Source of the DNA: Anthonomus grandis grandis | Taxonomy: Eukaryota > Arthropoda > Insecta > Coleoptera > Curculionidae | Length of the DNA stretch: 64,000 nucleotides | NCBI RefSeq assembly: GCF_022605725.1 | Contig: NC_065546.1 | Span: 45,690,227 to 45,754,226, forward strand | Reading direction: 5' to 3' | Shown: positions 24,601-34,547 of the stretch, piece by piece | How positions within the stretch are numbered: position 1 is the stretch's first letter | How the letters are laid out: every line of letters begins with the position of its first letter | The notes under the pieces: generated by a model | Told to the model about the DNA's origin: nothing | What the model saw: only the letters and a program-made list of their open reading frames with translations | Databases searched by the model: none | Position numbers and translations under genes: made by a program

Positions 24601-27600
24601 TCTTCAGTCCATCTTTAAATCTAATCATGAAGACGTCCGTTCTATGTGGGCAACAGATGGAACAGGAAGACCTATTTTTCGTGTAACTATGAGTCTGGCC
24701 AGATGTTCGTTTTTATTGAGTTGTCTCAGATTTGACAATGTAGAAACCCGAAAAGAAAGAGTAAAAACTGATAAGTTGGCCGCTGTGTCGGAATTATTTG
24801 ATGAGTTTGTAGCTAGATCAAAGTCATGTTATTCACCGGGAATTTACCTAACTGTAGACGAAATGCTTGTACCGTTTCGAGGAAGGTATGGATTTCGGAT
24901 GTATATTCCGAACAAACCTGCCAAATATGGAATTAAAGTGCAGGTTTTGGCTGACGCTAAAACACATTATCTCGTAGATGCAGAGAATTATGCCGGTTCC
25001 GAAATAAAAATTGATGGTGCAAAAAAGCCTACATTATCAAATCCAACAAGAGTGGTTCTTAGGCTTGTGGAGTGTGTTAAAGGCACCAACAGGAACATCA
25101 CCGGGGACAACTGGTACAGTTCAGTGGAACTCGTCGACGAACTCAAGAAAAACAGTTTGACGTACGTGGGAACCTTACGAAAAAATAAAAAATCTGTACC
25201 ACCTGAATTTTTACCGTTCTGAAAAATAATTTTAGGTTTTTTTCGGTTTATGTACTATAATATACCCAAGTAATTTTAAATTTTTGAATAAAAGTTTTTT
25301 TTTTATTGATTTTATGGCAATTTTATTATTATGGGTCCTAAGGACCCATCAGTAGTACATATGTAATAAAAATGTGTCGGTAGTAGTTCAGGGTTAAAGA
25401 AGGAACAAACATATTATAACAAGAAAATTAAGCTCTTTGACATATATGTTTGTTAAGGCAAGAGAAATAGCGAGATGGAATAAATTTTTATGTAATGTAA
25501 CTGTAGTGTACTGTATGGAATGTACTACTCATTAAAGCAATCAGTACTAACATATGATGTGTTTGATTATGGTAGTGCTCTTACCATAATTTTACAGCCA
25601 TTGGTTGTTGTGTAGAAGTGAATAATTAAGCTGATGCTATATCTGTAACCTCAATATTCATCATATTTACTGTTTTACAACTCTTGTATTTTAATCATAA
25701 AAAATGTAGCTGTAGCTATACTACGTATATACATGTCTACGTATATATATGTCTGCCTAAAATGAACTAAAATATTGATCAAATTATATAGAATCAAATT
25801 TAATCAAATTTATAGTTTTCAGAATTTTTAATTCCTGTACTTCTAAATTGCGAGGAAAATTGAAGAGAGTTAGTATTAAAAAAATCACCAAATAGTTAAA
25901 ACAAAATGATATTAACATATTTATAGTAAGCTGACCTCTATTCCTAACATTATTGTTATAACTGTTACTATATATTATCATTTATTGTGTCTTGTATCAG
26001 ATGCACACTGCACATATTATGATTATTATATTTGTTATTTTTTGATTTTCTTTTACAATTTTAAATAGGCTTAAAAAGTGTAAGACTGAAGTATTCAATT
26101 GTGTTGTTGTTCAATATTATTTTTGGTACCGCTATATCAGGTGTGGTACACACAAACAGAGTATCAAACCCATTGTGGGGATAGAAAAAATATATTTGAA
26201 TTCAGATGGTTTTTTGAGTCTAAAAATTGCATAAGTAGTAATAATTATAATATTATTTTTGGCAGAGGCCTAACCAGTTATAGCTACATTATGTGACTAA
26301 GCTATTTATATAAAAAAACTTGAGAAGTTGACCAGGACAATTTTAGTTTTTGCGTAATTTTCCCACTTACTTCTCCACTTTTTTAATAATCATTCAGAAA
26401 AAGAATTTTCTAACCAATAATTTTATAAATAAACCATTTGTGTAAATGTAGTGATTTTTGAGTTTGAGCCAGTTTTCTAGTCAAAAAGAGATGCTCCCCA
26501 GATAGCATTTAATTTTTTTTTTAATATAATTTTTTCACTAAATTCACTCATTTTTAATAATCATAAAAATATTTGAGGTTTTCCTTGACAAAAAAAGCAT
26601 TTTTTTATTAAATAAGTTCATATATAAAGAATTTGAGTGAGTCTAGTACTTTTTGAGCCAGTTTTGCATGCAATAAGAATATGTAAGATTTAAGACCTAA
26701 TGTAAAATTTAATTTTGCAGGATTAAGAGCATAACAAAAATGACACTGGATTAATAATAAAATTTGGTTATAAAAGTTATGATTACCTCTAATCCTTCAT
26801 TAAACTTTTTAATAGCTCCACTAGAAAAATTAATGGGAACACTTCTTCTATCTCCTAAAGTTCCTTGGTCAATTGTATGATTAAAAATTTCTTGTGGAGT
26901 TATGGATCTACAATTACAGTTTATCCAAGTCAGTTAAACTCATTTTGAATGTGTTTATATTACCTCTGTTGTTTCTCTATATGTTCAACACTATGTGCCG
27001 GATTAGACATTAACCTATGCAAAACATTTTCACCACTCGCCACTGGTTTTTGATTGGGTTTCTTGGTACCAGCCTTAGCAAAGAAATCCATAACACTTTG
27101 TGATGCCATGTCAGGTATTCTAGGGGTTGATGCCATAAATGTTGACTGATTACCTTCAGGCTTGCTGGGGGTTTTGTTGAAATTTTCTTGGGCTTTTGAT
27201 AACATACTGAATATATCAACATTCATCTGGAAATAATAATAAAAGTTTATAAATTGATTCCCATTTAAAATCACAATATAATTAATGATGAAGGCATTAA
27301 GGTATGATAAGTTTAAATGCTAAAAGTAATGAATGTTCATTGAACTTTATTGATATTTTGTGCATTTTTTATCTCATTTGGAAATATGTTTACTACTTTA
27401 GGTAGAATAAAAGAAATATGTCTTTGAGTAGATGAAATAATACAGCGACCTTATTCCGATAGTATGATGATTTATAACACTGTTAAAACTTATATTTTTA
27501 AAACTAAATCTAACATCATTCATAATGTACAATTATTTTATATTTAACAGGTTCACCTCTCTTCTCTAAAACAGTTGTATGTGATTTATTTTTAATAGAT

Positions 27601-30600
27601 ATTTTTCATTATTTTTTCTAAGGATTTCTCGTGAGCAAATGCGTGAGGCACCACTCTTACAATTACAATCATATAGGACAAGTCTCTCTGTATTTACCAA
27701 GGTTCTGGAGGACATTCCAAAGGAAAAAAATGTGTTTTGTCACAATAAGGGTTAAGAACTCCATCTCTAACCAGTGTTTGGCCATGTGCAGTTTCACACC
27801 TATCAAAAGCACCGACCCATATCTGATCCTGAATTAGAATGACAGTGTTATCAGCAAAATGTAAAGTCTTACCATTGGTTAAAAGCTCGGTTTAAAAAAG
27901 TAATGAGGCAATGTCTTCAATTGCCTGTAGAAAAATTACATTAACTTGAGTAGATCTGTTTGAGATTCTTTCTCACATCCTTGAATAATGATTGCAAAAC
28001 TATTTCCAATTGCCTAAAAACAATTATGTAAACTACCAGGAAGTTGCAAAAAGCAACTGAAATGGCCTTGAAGGTTTAAAAAATTATTTCAGATGCCTGG
28101 AAGTAATGAGAAGATACCTTTAGCTGCCTGGAGTAACTGAAAAATTATGAATTTTTCAAATTTTTATGTTTTGCAGATCAATTTCTAGCTCCTCTTATAG
28201 TTCTTATCTAACGGACATACAATTTGTCAAGATCATAATTCATTGTTGCAGATCTTTAACCTGCATACATGCAGGTACTGTTTCACAAGTTCGACTAATC
28301 TGATAATAGAAGAAAGAAAGAAAATGTGCTATATTATGTAAGAATAATCTTGTGTACAAGCATCCTACAAGCTAAAAAAACAAAAATACAATTTCAAAAA
28401 TTGAAAAAACAATGAACAAATTTAAACACAAGAAGACAAAACTTTTTGAACATACTTGAATTAAAGATAACTAAATAAAACAATCAATTACTAAATAAAG
28501 GTAAACTTGTTGATAAAACTAGAGAAGAAAAAAGGAAAAAAAAACTTTCCAACATGTTCAAGGTTAAAACCTATCATTAAAAAAGTCATCCAGGTTATAA
28601 TATGCCTTAGCCAATAAAAGCGACTTTAATTCTCTTTTAAATTTCTTAACATCCGATATATGTCTAACACATAGAGGAACATGATTGTAAATTTTTTTAC
28701 TTATGTAAATTAATGAGTTTTTGGTAAGGGAAGACGTAGGAATAGGTAGGGGAACATCATTTACACGACGAGTCAAATGGCCAGTGTCAGAGGTAAAGAG
28801 TGAAAAAAGAGTTAGGATTTTTTCAGAAATGAAGAGGGGTTTGCAAGAATCTCTTAACTTAGCAGAACACAGGTATCTAACTGCTTTTTTTTTGAATAAC
28901 AAAGACAATGTTAAGTAGCCCCTTATTGGTTAAACCCCAAAAAGGCAAGCCATACCGAATACGAGATTCAATAAGTGAAAAGTACACTGAACGTGCAACC
29001 ACCCCTCCCAGCTCTTGTTTTGCCTTTCTTACTACAAAACATCCAGAAGATAATTTCCCAGCTAAATGTAAAATATGGTCTTCAAACCGAAGGCGACCAT
29101 CAATGGTAATTCCTAGGAACTTGCAGCACTATTTATTCTGCAAGAGGGAATTTTCGTCAAACATCAGACCCTGAACATCACACTTAAACCCCATAATAGA
29201 CGTCTTTCTTACATTAAACACGAGCCTGTTGGAAGCACACCACCCTGATAAAATCTGAAGGTCTTCAAGGATACAAGTCTTAATAAAATCGGAATTTTTA
29301 TGGCTCCATAGTATGGTGGTATCATCAGCGAACTGAACCACCTTGCCCTGCAGTTTCAATAAACTCAAGTCATCCACATACAGTAAAAATAACAGTGGTC
29401 CCAACACTGAACCCTGGGGAACGCCGCATTTTAGGGATCTAGAAGCAGACAAACGCCCAGACACTGTAACCTTCTGAGTACGATTTGATAGATAGGACTC
29501 AAGCCACCGCAACGCTACGCCCCTAAAACCATATTTATCGAGCTTAGATAACAGTATTCCATGATCGACACAGTCATATGCTTTGGATAGATCACAAAAC
29601 ACTGCCACCGATGACTCTCCAGAATTCAAGGACACATAGACGCTCTCCAAAAAGCTAAAAACAGCATCATGAGTCCCTTTACCGGCTTGAAATCCAAACT
29701 GATGTGCAGACAAAATGATGTAAAAAGGACAAAATTCTGCTTTTTGCAAGTTTTTCAACTATCTTAGAGAGGGTAGACAAAATAGAAATGGGACGGAAAT
29801 TACAAGGCTGATCCAAATCTCCAACCTTATGAACAGGGATAACCACTGCCTCTTTTAAACATGAAGGAAAAATGCCAATATGTAAAGAATTGTTTATGGC
29901 AGAAACTAAAGCATTTAAGGCTGAATCAGGCAAAAAGAGTAACAACCTCGAAGATATCCCATCAGCTCCAGATGATTTATGGTTTTTCAGACGTTTGATT
30001 TCATTTTTTACCTCGGTAAGATCGACAGGATGAAAGAAAAATGAATGCTCAACCGACACTTGTTGAAGATAGTGTACGGGATTAATGTTACTACGAATGC
30101 CCTTGAGCAAGATATTAGGTATATCACAATAATAGTCGTTTAAAATGTCAGGTCTTAACTCCGGTTCAGATACTTTTCTATGGCAATGTCTAAAATCATT
30201 AATAATCGACCAACACTCTCTTTGCCTATTTGATGACATATTTAAGTGATCCCTATAATAATTAGATTTTGCTGCTTTAATTGTCTTTCTGTACTGACTA
30301 CGGTATTTCTGATGATATACAAGGATATTTTCATTTGTGGTATATTTGCACAATTTAGTCAAAAAACGGAGGTTTTTAGCTGAAATTCTAAGGCTACAAG
30401 AGGCCAAGGACCCATGGTTTTTGTTTCATAGTTTTAAGCCTCATTTTAGGAAAGCACTGATTGATCTTATCACACAGAATTTGAAAAAATAAAGTAAGTG
30501 GGTCAGAAGCCATTTCAAGTGCATTCCAATTTACCAAAACTGTAGCAGCAGAAAAAGCATTGAAATTTCTCCTGCTGAAAATTCTTCCTATATAATGAGA

Positions 30601-33490
30601 TGAAGATAATACAGTATTATATGGCATTTTAGCAAGAATAGCTTCATGGTCGGAAATACCAGATGGGAGTACTGTGCATAAAACATCATCCAAATTCGTA
30701 CATAAATAGTCAATTGTAGTTGCAGATGAAGAAGTTATTCGTGTGGGAGAAAGAACGTGCATTTTCAAGTCGTAAGAATTTAAAATAAATAAAAGAGAAG
30801 TATGTGGCAAGGTTTCATCAGTGTAGTTGATATTAAAGTCACCAGCCAATATAACCTTAGAGTGTAGGGACAACTGGGATAAAAGAGAATCAAGTTTGTC
30901 CAAAAACATAGCAATATCTCCTGTAGGTGGCCATAAACACAAAGAATATATAAATTAAAACACTTACAAAAAGAAAGAGAGAATTCAAAAACATTCTCTA
31001 ACAGAAGATTATCATACTTATCAAAAAATCGTTTCAATTGTTTGCCTAGCCAAGATCATGGTTCCTCCATGTATAAATTGTTGACGACAAAAATTGGATA
31101 TAGGAACATCACATATTAAAAAACATTCACTAGGCCTCAACCAGTGCTCAGTCAGAAGTACAATATCAGGAAAATTACATGTGTCCAGCAAAAGATGAAG
31201 CTCATCCATCTTGTTTCTTAGGGATTGTATATTAAGAATAAAGATACTTAAGCTTTTCGAAGAGCTAAATTCAATCTTACTAGTAGCATATGAACATGAA
31301 TGACATTCAACCTTCATGGACATGTCTAGAAAAAAGAAGAATTCAATTAACGAGTAGTAATCAGTTTAGACTCAGTAATTTGATGCTTCAAAGACAATTT
31401 ATTCAATGAAATATTAATTTTAAAATATTTGAAAATATGTGCATGTAATAATGATGCCAAATCTGAACCAAAGTTACTGGTGTGATTAGACTCTAAAATC
31501 CCATACAGATTGTGAATGATATTGGTGCCTGTTTTGAGAACAGTGACTTCCTTTTATTTGCTGATGATTTGAAGTTTTTTAGAGAGATTTTATCAATACT
31601 TGATCAGATTTTGTTGCAAAGTGATTTGGATAGATTGAATGAGTGGTGTGTTAACAACAATTTGTTTTTGAATGTAAGCAAATGCAATTATATAAGTTTT
31701 CTCAAGCATACTAAAAAGGTTGTCACTTCATATAACATTCAAGGAAGTACACTTCAATATTGCAGCATAGTTAAAGATCTTGGTATCTCGTTTGATGTTC
31801 ATTTAAATTTTAATCCACACATAAACAATATTGTTCTCAAATCCTCTAAGAATCTGGGTTTTGTACTAAGGAACTGTAAAGAATTTTCTATAGAGACCTG
31901 TAAGAGGTTATACATGTCATTGGTTGTTTCATTGCTGGAATATGGCTCAGTGATATGGTCGCCCTTTTACATGAATGATTGCTTGTCCTTGGAAAGAGTT
32001 CAGAACAAATTTGTTAGGTTTTGTCTCTATAAACTTCGATTTTTTGTATAAATTATTGAATGGTCAGATAATTTGTCTAGAACTTCTGATGACAATACAA
32101 TTTAATATTCCATCTAGGAATTTAAGGCAGTATCGTGTCTTTTCATTACCATTTCATAGCGCCAATTATGCATTACATGCTCCTATTGAAAGAACTCTAA
32201 GAATTGTCAATACTAGGAAGGTTGAAATTTTGGGCATTTCCTTATCTAGATTTAAGAGTCAAATAAGAGAAATTGTTTAATTTTTTTTTTTTTTTTTAGT
32301 GCAATACTGAATATTATACTTTAGTAGGGTATGTTTTTAGTATTTTTAGAATTCTGTTATATTGATTTAAGTTATAAAACTATTTTCGGTATTTTACATT
32401 TATAAGTAGGCTTTATTACTGCTTAATAGTTAGTATTTTACTGTTAAGTATGGTTAGGTTCAATTGATTTTGTATTTAATTTACTGTTGTAATGGGGTTG
32501 ATCCCGTAAAAATAAATAAATAAAATAAATAAAAATAAATAAATAAATAGATTAATATTATTTGCATGAAAAGTACGATAAAGGGCCTTATTACTATTAT
32601 AGATAACATTATGGTTTAAATAAGTATAAGGGCTTGTCATCACTAAAGTGTTTGTATCAACATGATTTTGAATTAAATTTTTATATATATAATGTACAAA
32701 TATAATGTACTATATGTAAATTCAATCTAGACCACAAGCTTTTGAAGGAAAACATGGAAGGTTAAGATTCAGGCTAATTATGGGCATTTGGCCAAATAAA
32801 TTAAGATCTTTTTTATTCACCATTAAAAATTAATATTTGTCTGAATAGAATTATAACACATATGTACCTTCTCGGACACCTAAAGATGATTCCTTTCTGT
32901 AGGATTTGAAAGGATATTCATAAGTGACATATGTGTTATATATAAATAAAGTGATCATTTACTCTCATTATTGTGAAAAGATTTCTGGACATATTAAAAA
33001 AATTGGGTTTCATCGGACTGATTGCACCAAATCGGTCATAATTAAAAAAAAATATCCCACTTACCCCATTTCGATTTAATTGTAATGTTGGTGCCTCTTC
33101 AGTTGGTTCTTTCTCCATCAGATTTTCAAGAAGCGACGTAACCTGGTTACACTCTTGTGTATTGAAAAACCAAATTCCGAATATCTTATTCTTACTCCGG
33201 TAGAGTAAAAAGGGTATTTGAACTTGATATTCAAAGTCTGCAGTAAGAGGCTCTATAAAATTATCTTTATTCAACCTATTAAAGATCATAATACTATGGA
33301 ATGGCTCTCCATTCCTACTGTATAAAAATAGTGCTCCTTCCTTGTCACCTTTTTCCCACTGATTTTCAGGTAAATTAAATTTATACAATGCCACTTGTGT
33401 GGCAGTGGCTAAAATGTTTTTAACATATGGATCCACTCGTTTTAAGGAGTTTAAACTAGCACGCAATTCGACTGAATCAAACAAAGCCAT
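21697..33490 (-). CDS. Dcp1: mRNA-decapping enzyme subunit 1 (DCP1), complete four-exon gene
   Basis: Exons are 33065-33490, 26964-27226, 26787-26907 and 21697-22095, with canonical GT/AG borders. Phases (0, 2, 0) join without a break into 402 residues. DCP1 is the non-catalytic activator of the DCP2 decapping enzyme in cytoplasmic P-bodies, acting in 5'-3' mRNA decay. Exon 1 (residues 1-142) is the EVH1-like DCP1 domain, from MALFDSVELRASLNSLKRVD through YSRNGEPFHSIMIFNR to GIWFFNTQECNQV. Exon 2 begins with the short leucine-rich motif VDIFSMLSKAQENFNK and ends NPAHSVEHIEKQQR. Exon 3 contributes SITPQEIFNHTIDQGTLGDR. Exon 4 ends with the C-terminal trimerisation helix (MLTEKQLAQALIYLLKNNSD). 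Length agrees with insect DCP1. Introns 1 (5.8 kb) and 3 (4.7 kb) are swollen by a piggyBac-like element and non-LTR fragments. No lesion is visible, so the gene is probably functional. Confidence 0.93.
22475..22660 (+). pseudogene. Non-LTR reverse transcriptase scrap in DCP1 intron 3
   Basis: The plus strand reads VVFLDLEEAFDAV, matching RT motif A (F-D-x-x-x-A-F-D), followed about 20 codons later by RVSQGSVLG, matching the P-Q-G-S-V-L-G-P motif B. The frame is interrupted soon afterwards. It is too short to place in a clade. It lies antisense to DCP1 within its third intron. Confidence 0.6.
22661..23641. other. DCP1 intron 3, AT-rich, nothing recognised
   Basis: Long A/T runs and no open frame of interest between the RT scrap and the TTAA border of the piggyBac-like element. 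Confidence 0.5.
23662..23859. repeat. Palindromic subterminal motif of the piggyBac-like element (left copies)
   Basis: ATGGGTCCTGAGGACCCAT (23662-23680) recurs within 23831-23859 as CTGGGTCCTGAGGACCCAT followed by CAGTAGTA. A third copy, ATGGGTCCTAAGGACCCAT followed by CAGTAGTA, is at the other end (25331-25357). CTACTACTG at the left tip and CAGTAGTA beside the palindromes are the same sequence in opposite orientation, so TIR and subterminal repeats share one core. Confidence 0.8.
24017..25222 (+). CDS. piggyBac-type transposase, C-terminally truncated but open
   Basis: A single open frame of 401 codons. The acidic N-terminal third (residues 1-80, Glu/Asp/Ser-rich) is followed by NSWYGKDNTKWSK and the DDE_Tnp_1_7 core. 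The first catalytic Asp is in LTVDEMLVPFRGRYG (about residue 281) and the second in ITGDNWYSS (about residue 364). The reading stops after KKSVPPEFLPF, where full-length relatives (about 570-600 aa) continue to the third Asp (V-D-x-x-D-Q) and a Cys-rich C-terminus. Only about 170 bp separate the stop from the element's end, so that part is deleted, not frameshifted. A TTTCAG acceptor-like site lies just before the ATG and a non-coding first exon is possible. AATAAA follows near 25288. The protein should lack cleavage activity but could still bind DNA. It lies antisense in an intron of DCP1. Confidence 0.85.
   Translation: MQRNALRNILESEDFWESMEDTNQMGSSKKSVSVGVPNREAVLEELERLAEESDENEEDNEILSDHNSETEQENSDSEEEELPIRNSWYGKDNTKWSKTAGIRGRTPAHNLVTILPGLIGPARNNPPCEPVDAWSLLISNEMIQKLVDFTNLKITSTSENYKKSKRFAQSQTKCWPSFTENTNICEIKAFFGLLYLQSIFKSNHEDVRSMWATDGTGRPIFRVTMSLARCSFLLSCLRFDNVETRKERVKTDKLAAVSELFDEFVARSKSCYSPGIYLTVDEMLVPFRGRYGFRMYIPNKPAKYGIKVQVLADAKTHYLVDAENYAGSEIKIDGAKKPTLSNPTRVVLRLVECVKGTNRNITGDNWYSSVELVDELKKNSLTYVGTLRKNKKSVPPEFLPF
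25398..26786. other. DCP1 intron 3, proximal part, nothing recognised
   Basis: AT-rich intronic sequence with no supported gene or element between the piggyBac-like element and exon 3. Confidence 0.5.
27227..28563. other. DCP1 intron 1, distal part
   Basis: Intronic. From about 28200 to 28563 it probably includes the 3' untranslated part of the non-LTR element that ends at 28564, but no tail repeat could be identified. Otherwise nothing is recognised. Confidence 0.4.
28564..31323 (-). pseudogene. Non-LTR retrotransposon ORF2 (endonuclease plus reverse transcriptase) in DCP1 intron 1
   Basis: Reading leftwards, an AP-type endonuclease appears first: LSIFILNIQSLRNKMDELH and LLTEHWL near 31250-31140, then, after a frameshift near 30935, VILAGDFNINYTDE and SGISDHEAILAK. 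The RT follows: a frameshift near 30410, SSGADGISSRLL and NFRPISILSTLSKIVEKL, and, after a break near 29760, HQFGFQAGKGTHDAV, AVFCDLSKAYDCVDHGILL, GVPQGSVLGPLLFLLYVDDL and VVQFADDTTIL (active-site Asp pair). The C-terminal region ends near 28564. Domain order fits the Jockey/CR1 group. At least three frameshifts make it dead. The start of ORF2 and all of ORF1 are missing, as in 5'-truncated copies. It lies in the same orientation as DCP1. Confidence 0.85.
31509..32550 (+). pseudogene. 5'-truncated non-LTR retrotransposon with an AAAT-type tail
   Basis: The copy begins within the RT domain, just upstream of the active-site box (DFLLFADDLKFF near 31550). It continues through LNEWCVNNNLFLNVSKCNYI and LLEYGSVIWSPFYMNDCLSL. 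A frameshift, with apparent loss of a few dozen bases near 32030, moves it to DFLYKLLNGQIICLELL, and the frame ends with TAA at 32278-32280. A 3' UTR of about 220 bp leads to GGGGTTGATCCCGT and an A/T tail of AAAT repeats (about 32507-32550). The start in mid-RT and the repetitive tail are the signature of target-primed reverse transcription. It lies antisense to DCP1, in intron 1, next to the larger element 28564-31323. Confidence 0.82.
32551..33064. other. DCP1 intron 1, proximal part, nothing recognised
   Basis: AT-rich sequence between the retrotransposon tail and the exon 1 donor at 33064. No gene is supported. Confidence 0.5.
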
Positions 33491-34547
33491 ACTGGCAAAT
33501 TATAAATTTAAAAAGAAACACACAAATATGTACAAATTTAAAACATGAAGAGGCCAGGGTAGATGTGAAATCTACACAGGTGTATACTCCTCAAGAGATG
33601 CAGAACATATAAACATTTATTTTTTCAAAATCGTTTTAATTCTTTCACTTTATTATAATATTATTAAAATATTTATGGTTCATTCAAAAGAAAACAATAT
33701 GAAATACCCCTTTTTTGAAAATTAAGACATAAGACATTCATTTTTGCCAACATGGTAAGAAGTGTAAGAACTAATAACTAAACAAAAAACAGCTGTATAC
33801 TTTGAATAAAGAAAACAAAAACAATTGTTTTCTTTATTCAAAGGCTGTATACAAGTAATGGAGTACTTAAAGAACATTCTTACCCTAAATTATGTATGGA
33901 AAATACTCAAAAGTGGAGCTTAAAAGTGATAAAATGATATCTGCCGTCGATTTAGACAAAAATTGTATTTTTTTTGTTAAAAAACTGGGGATTTATGATT
34001 TTAAGTTTTTAGGTTCGTAGCAATGCTTGCAATCGTTTGACAGCTGACAACATCGACAAATGACGGATAAGTGTTCTTACGATATTTTTCGAGTAAAACG
34101 ATAGAATCCGCAGTGCTTCACACTGGTTTTGACACGTTTGATAGCGCAGTTTTGACACAACCTCCATAATTGTACATTTGCATAGATCACAATGTGGATG
34201 GCCCTTTGGTGTGGTTTCGCAATGTGAATAATATAATAACTGAACAGTGAACCGTCCATTAAATGTTGCTCCCTCTGAATGTCGATAACCGGAAACGAAA
34301 ATAAGTCTGTGACATCATAATAGCGGGAAACTTAAAATTTAATTATGGCGCCAAATTTTGCTCTTCACTACGAATTAAAATATATTAGTATATTAAACAG
34401 TCATCCACTTAATAAAAAAAGTCATCCATGTGTCAATACTGATTTTTTTATCCAGGTTAAAATACTGTATAGAACTAAAAGTTTTATTTTAATCTGAAGT
34501 CTTTATCACTTCTTTTATCACTTTTGTTATTTGCGTACTATAATTTA
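33491..34547. other. Upstream region of DCP1
   Basis: This should contain the DCP1 promoter and 5' UTR. No TATA box or initiator could be fixed by eye. The only structure seen is the hairpin at 33792-33852. No convincing divergent gene is seen. Confidence 0.4.
33792..33852. repeat. Perfect 18-bp hairpin flanked by a 9-bp direct repeat, upstream of DCP1
   Basis: TTTGAATAAAGAAAACAA (33801-33818), a six-base loop, and its exact reverse complement (33825-33842). GCTGTATAC lies immediately on each side (33792-33800 and, after one G, 33844-33852). The structure looks like an insertion into GCTGTATAC that duplicated it. It lies about 300 bp upstream of the DCP1 start codon. Confidence 0.9.

Larger units (their letters stand above)
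23646..25393 (+). mobile_element. Short piggyBac-like transposon inside DCP1 intron 3
   Basis: TTAA duplications lie at 23642-23645 and 25394-25397. The ends CCCGTAGCTACTACTG and, from the right, CCCTGAACTACTACCG are inverted repeats beginning CCC, typical of piggyBac. The element is only 1,748 bp, shorter than usual (about 2.3-2.6 kb), and the missing length corresponds to the transposase C-terminus. Palindromic blocks near the ends (23662-23680, 23831-23859, 25331-25357) are probable transposase-binding sites. It is oriented opposite to DCP1. The TIR differs from that of 8067-10548, so this is a separate family. Confidence 0.88.
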
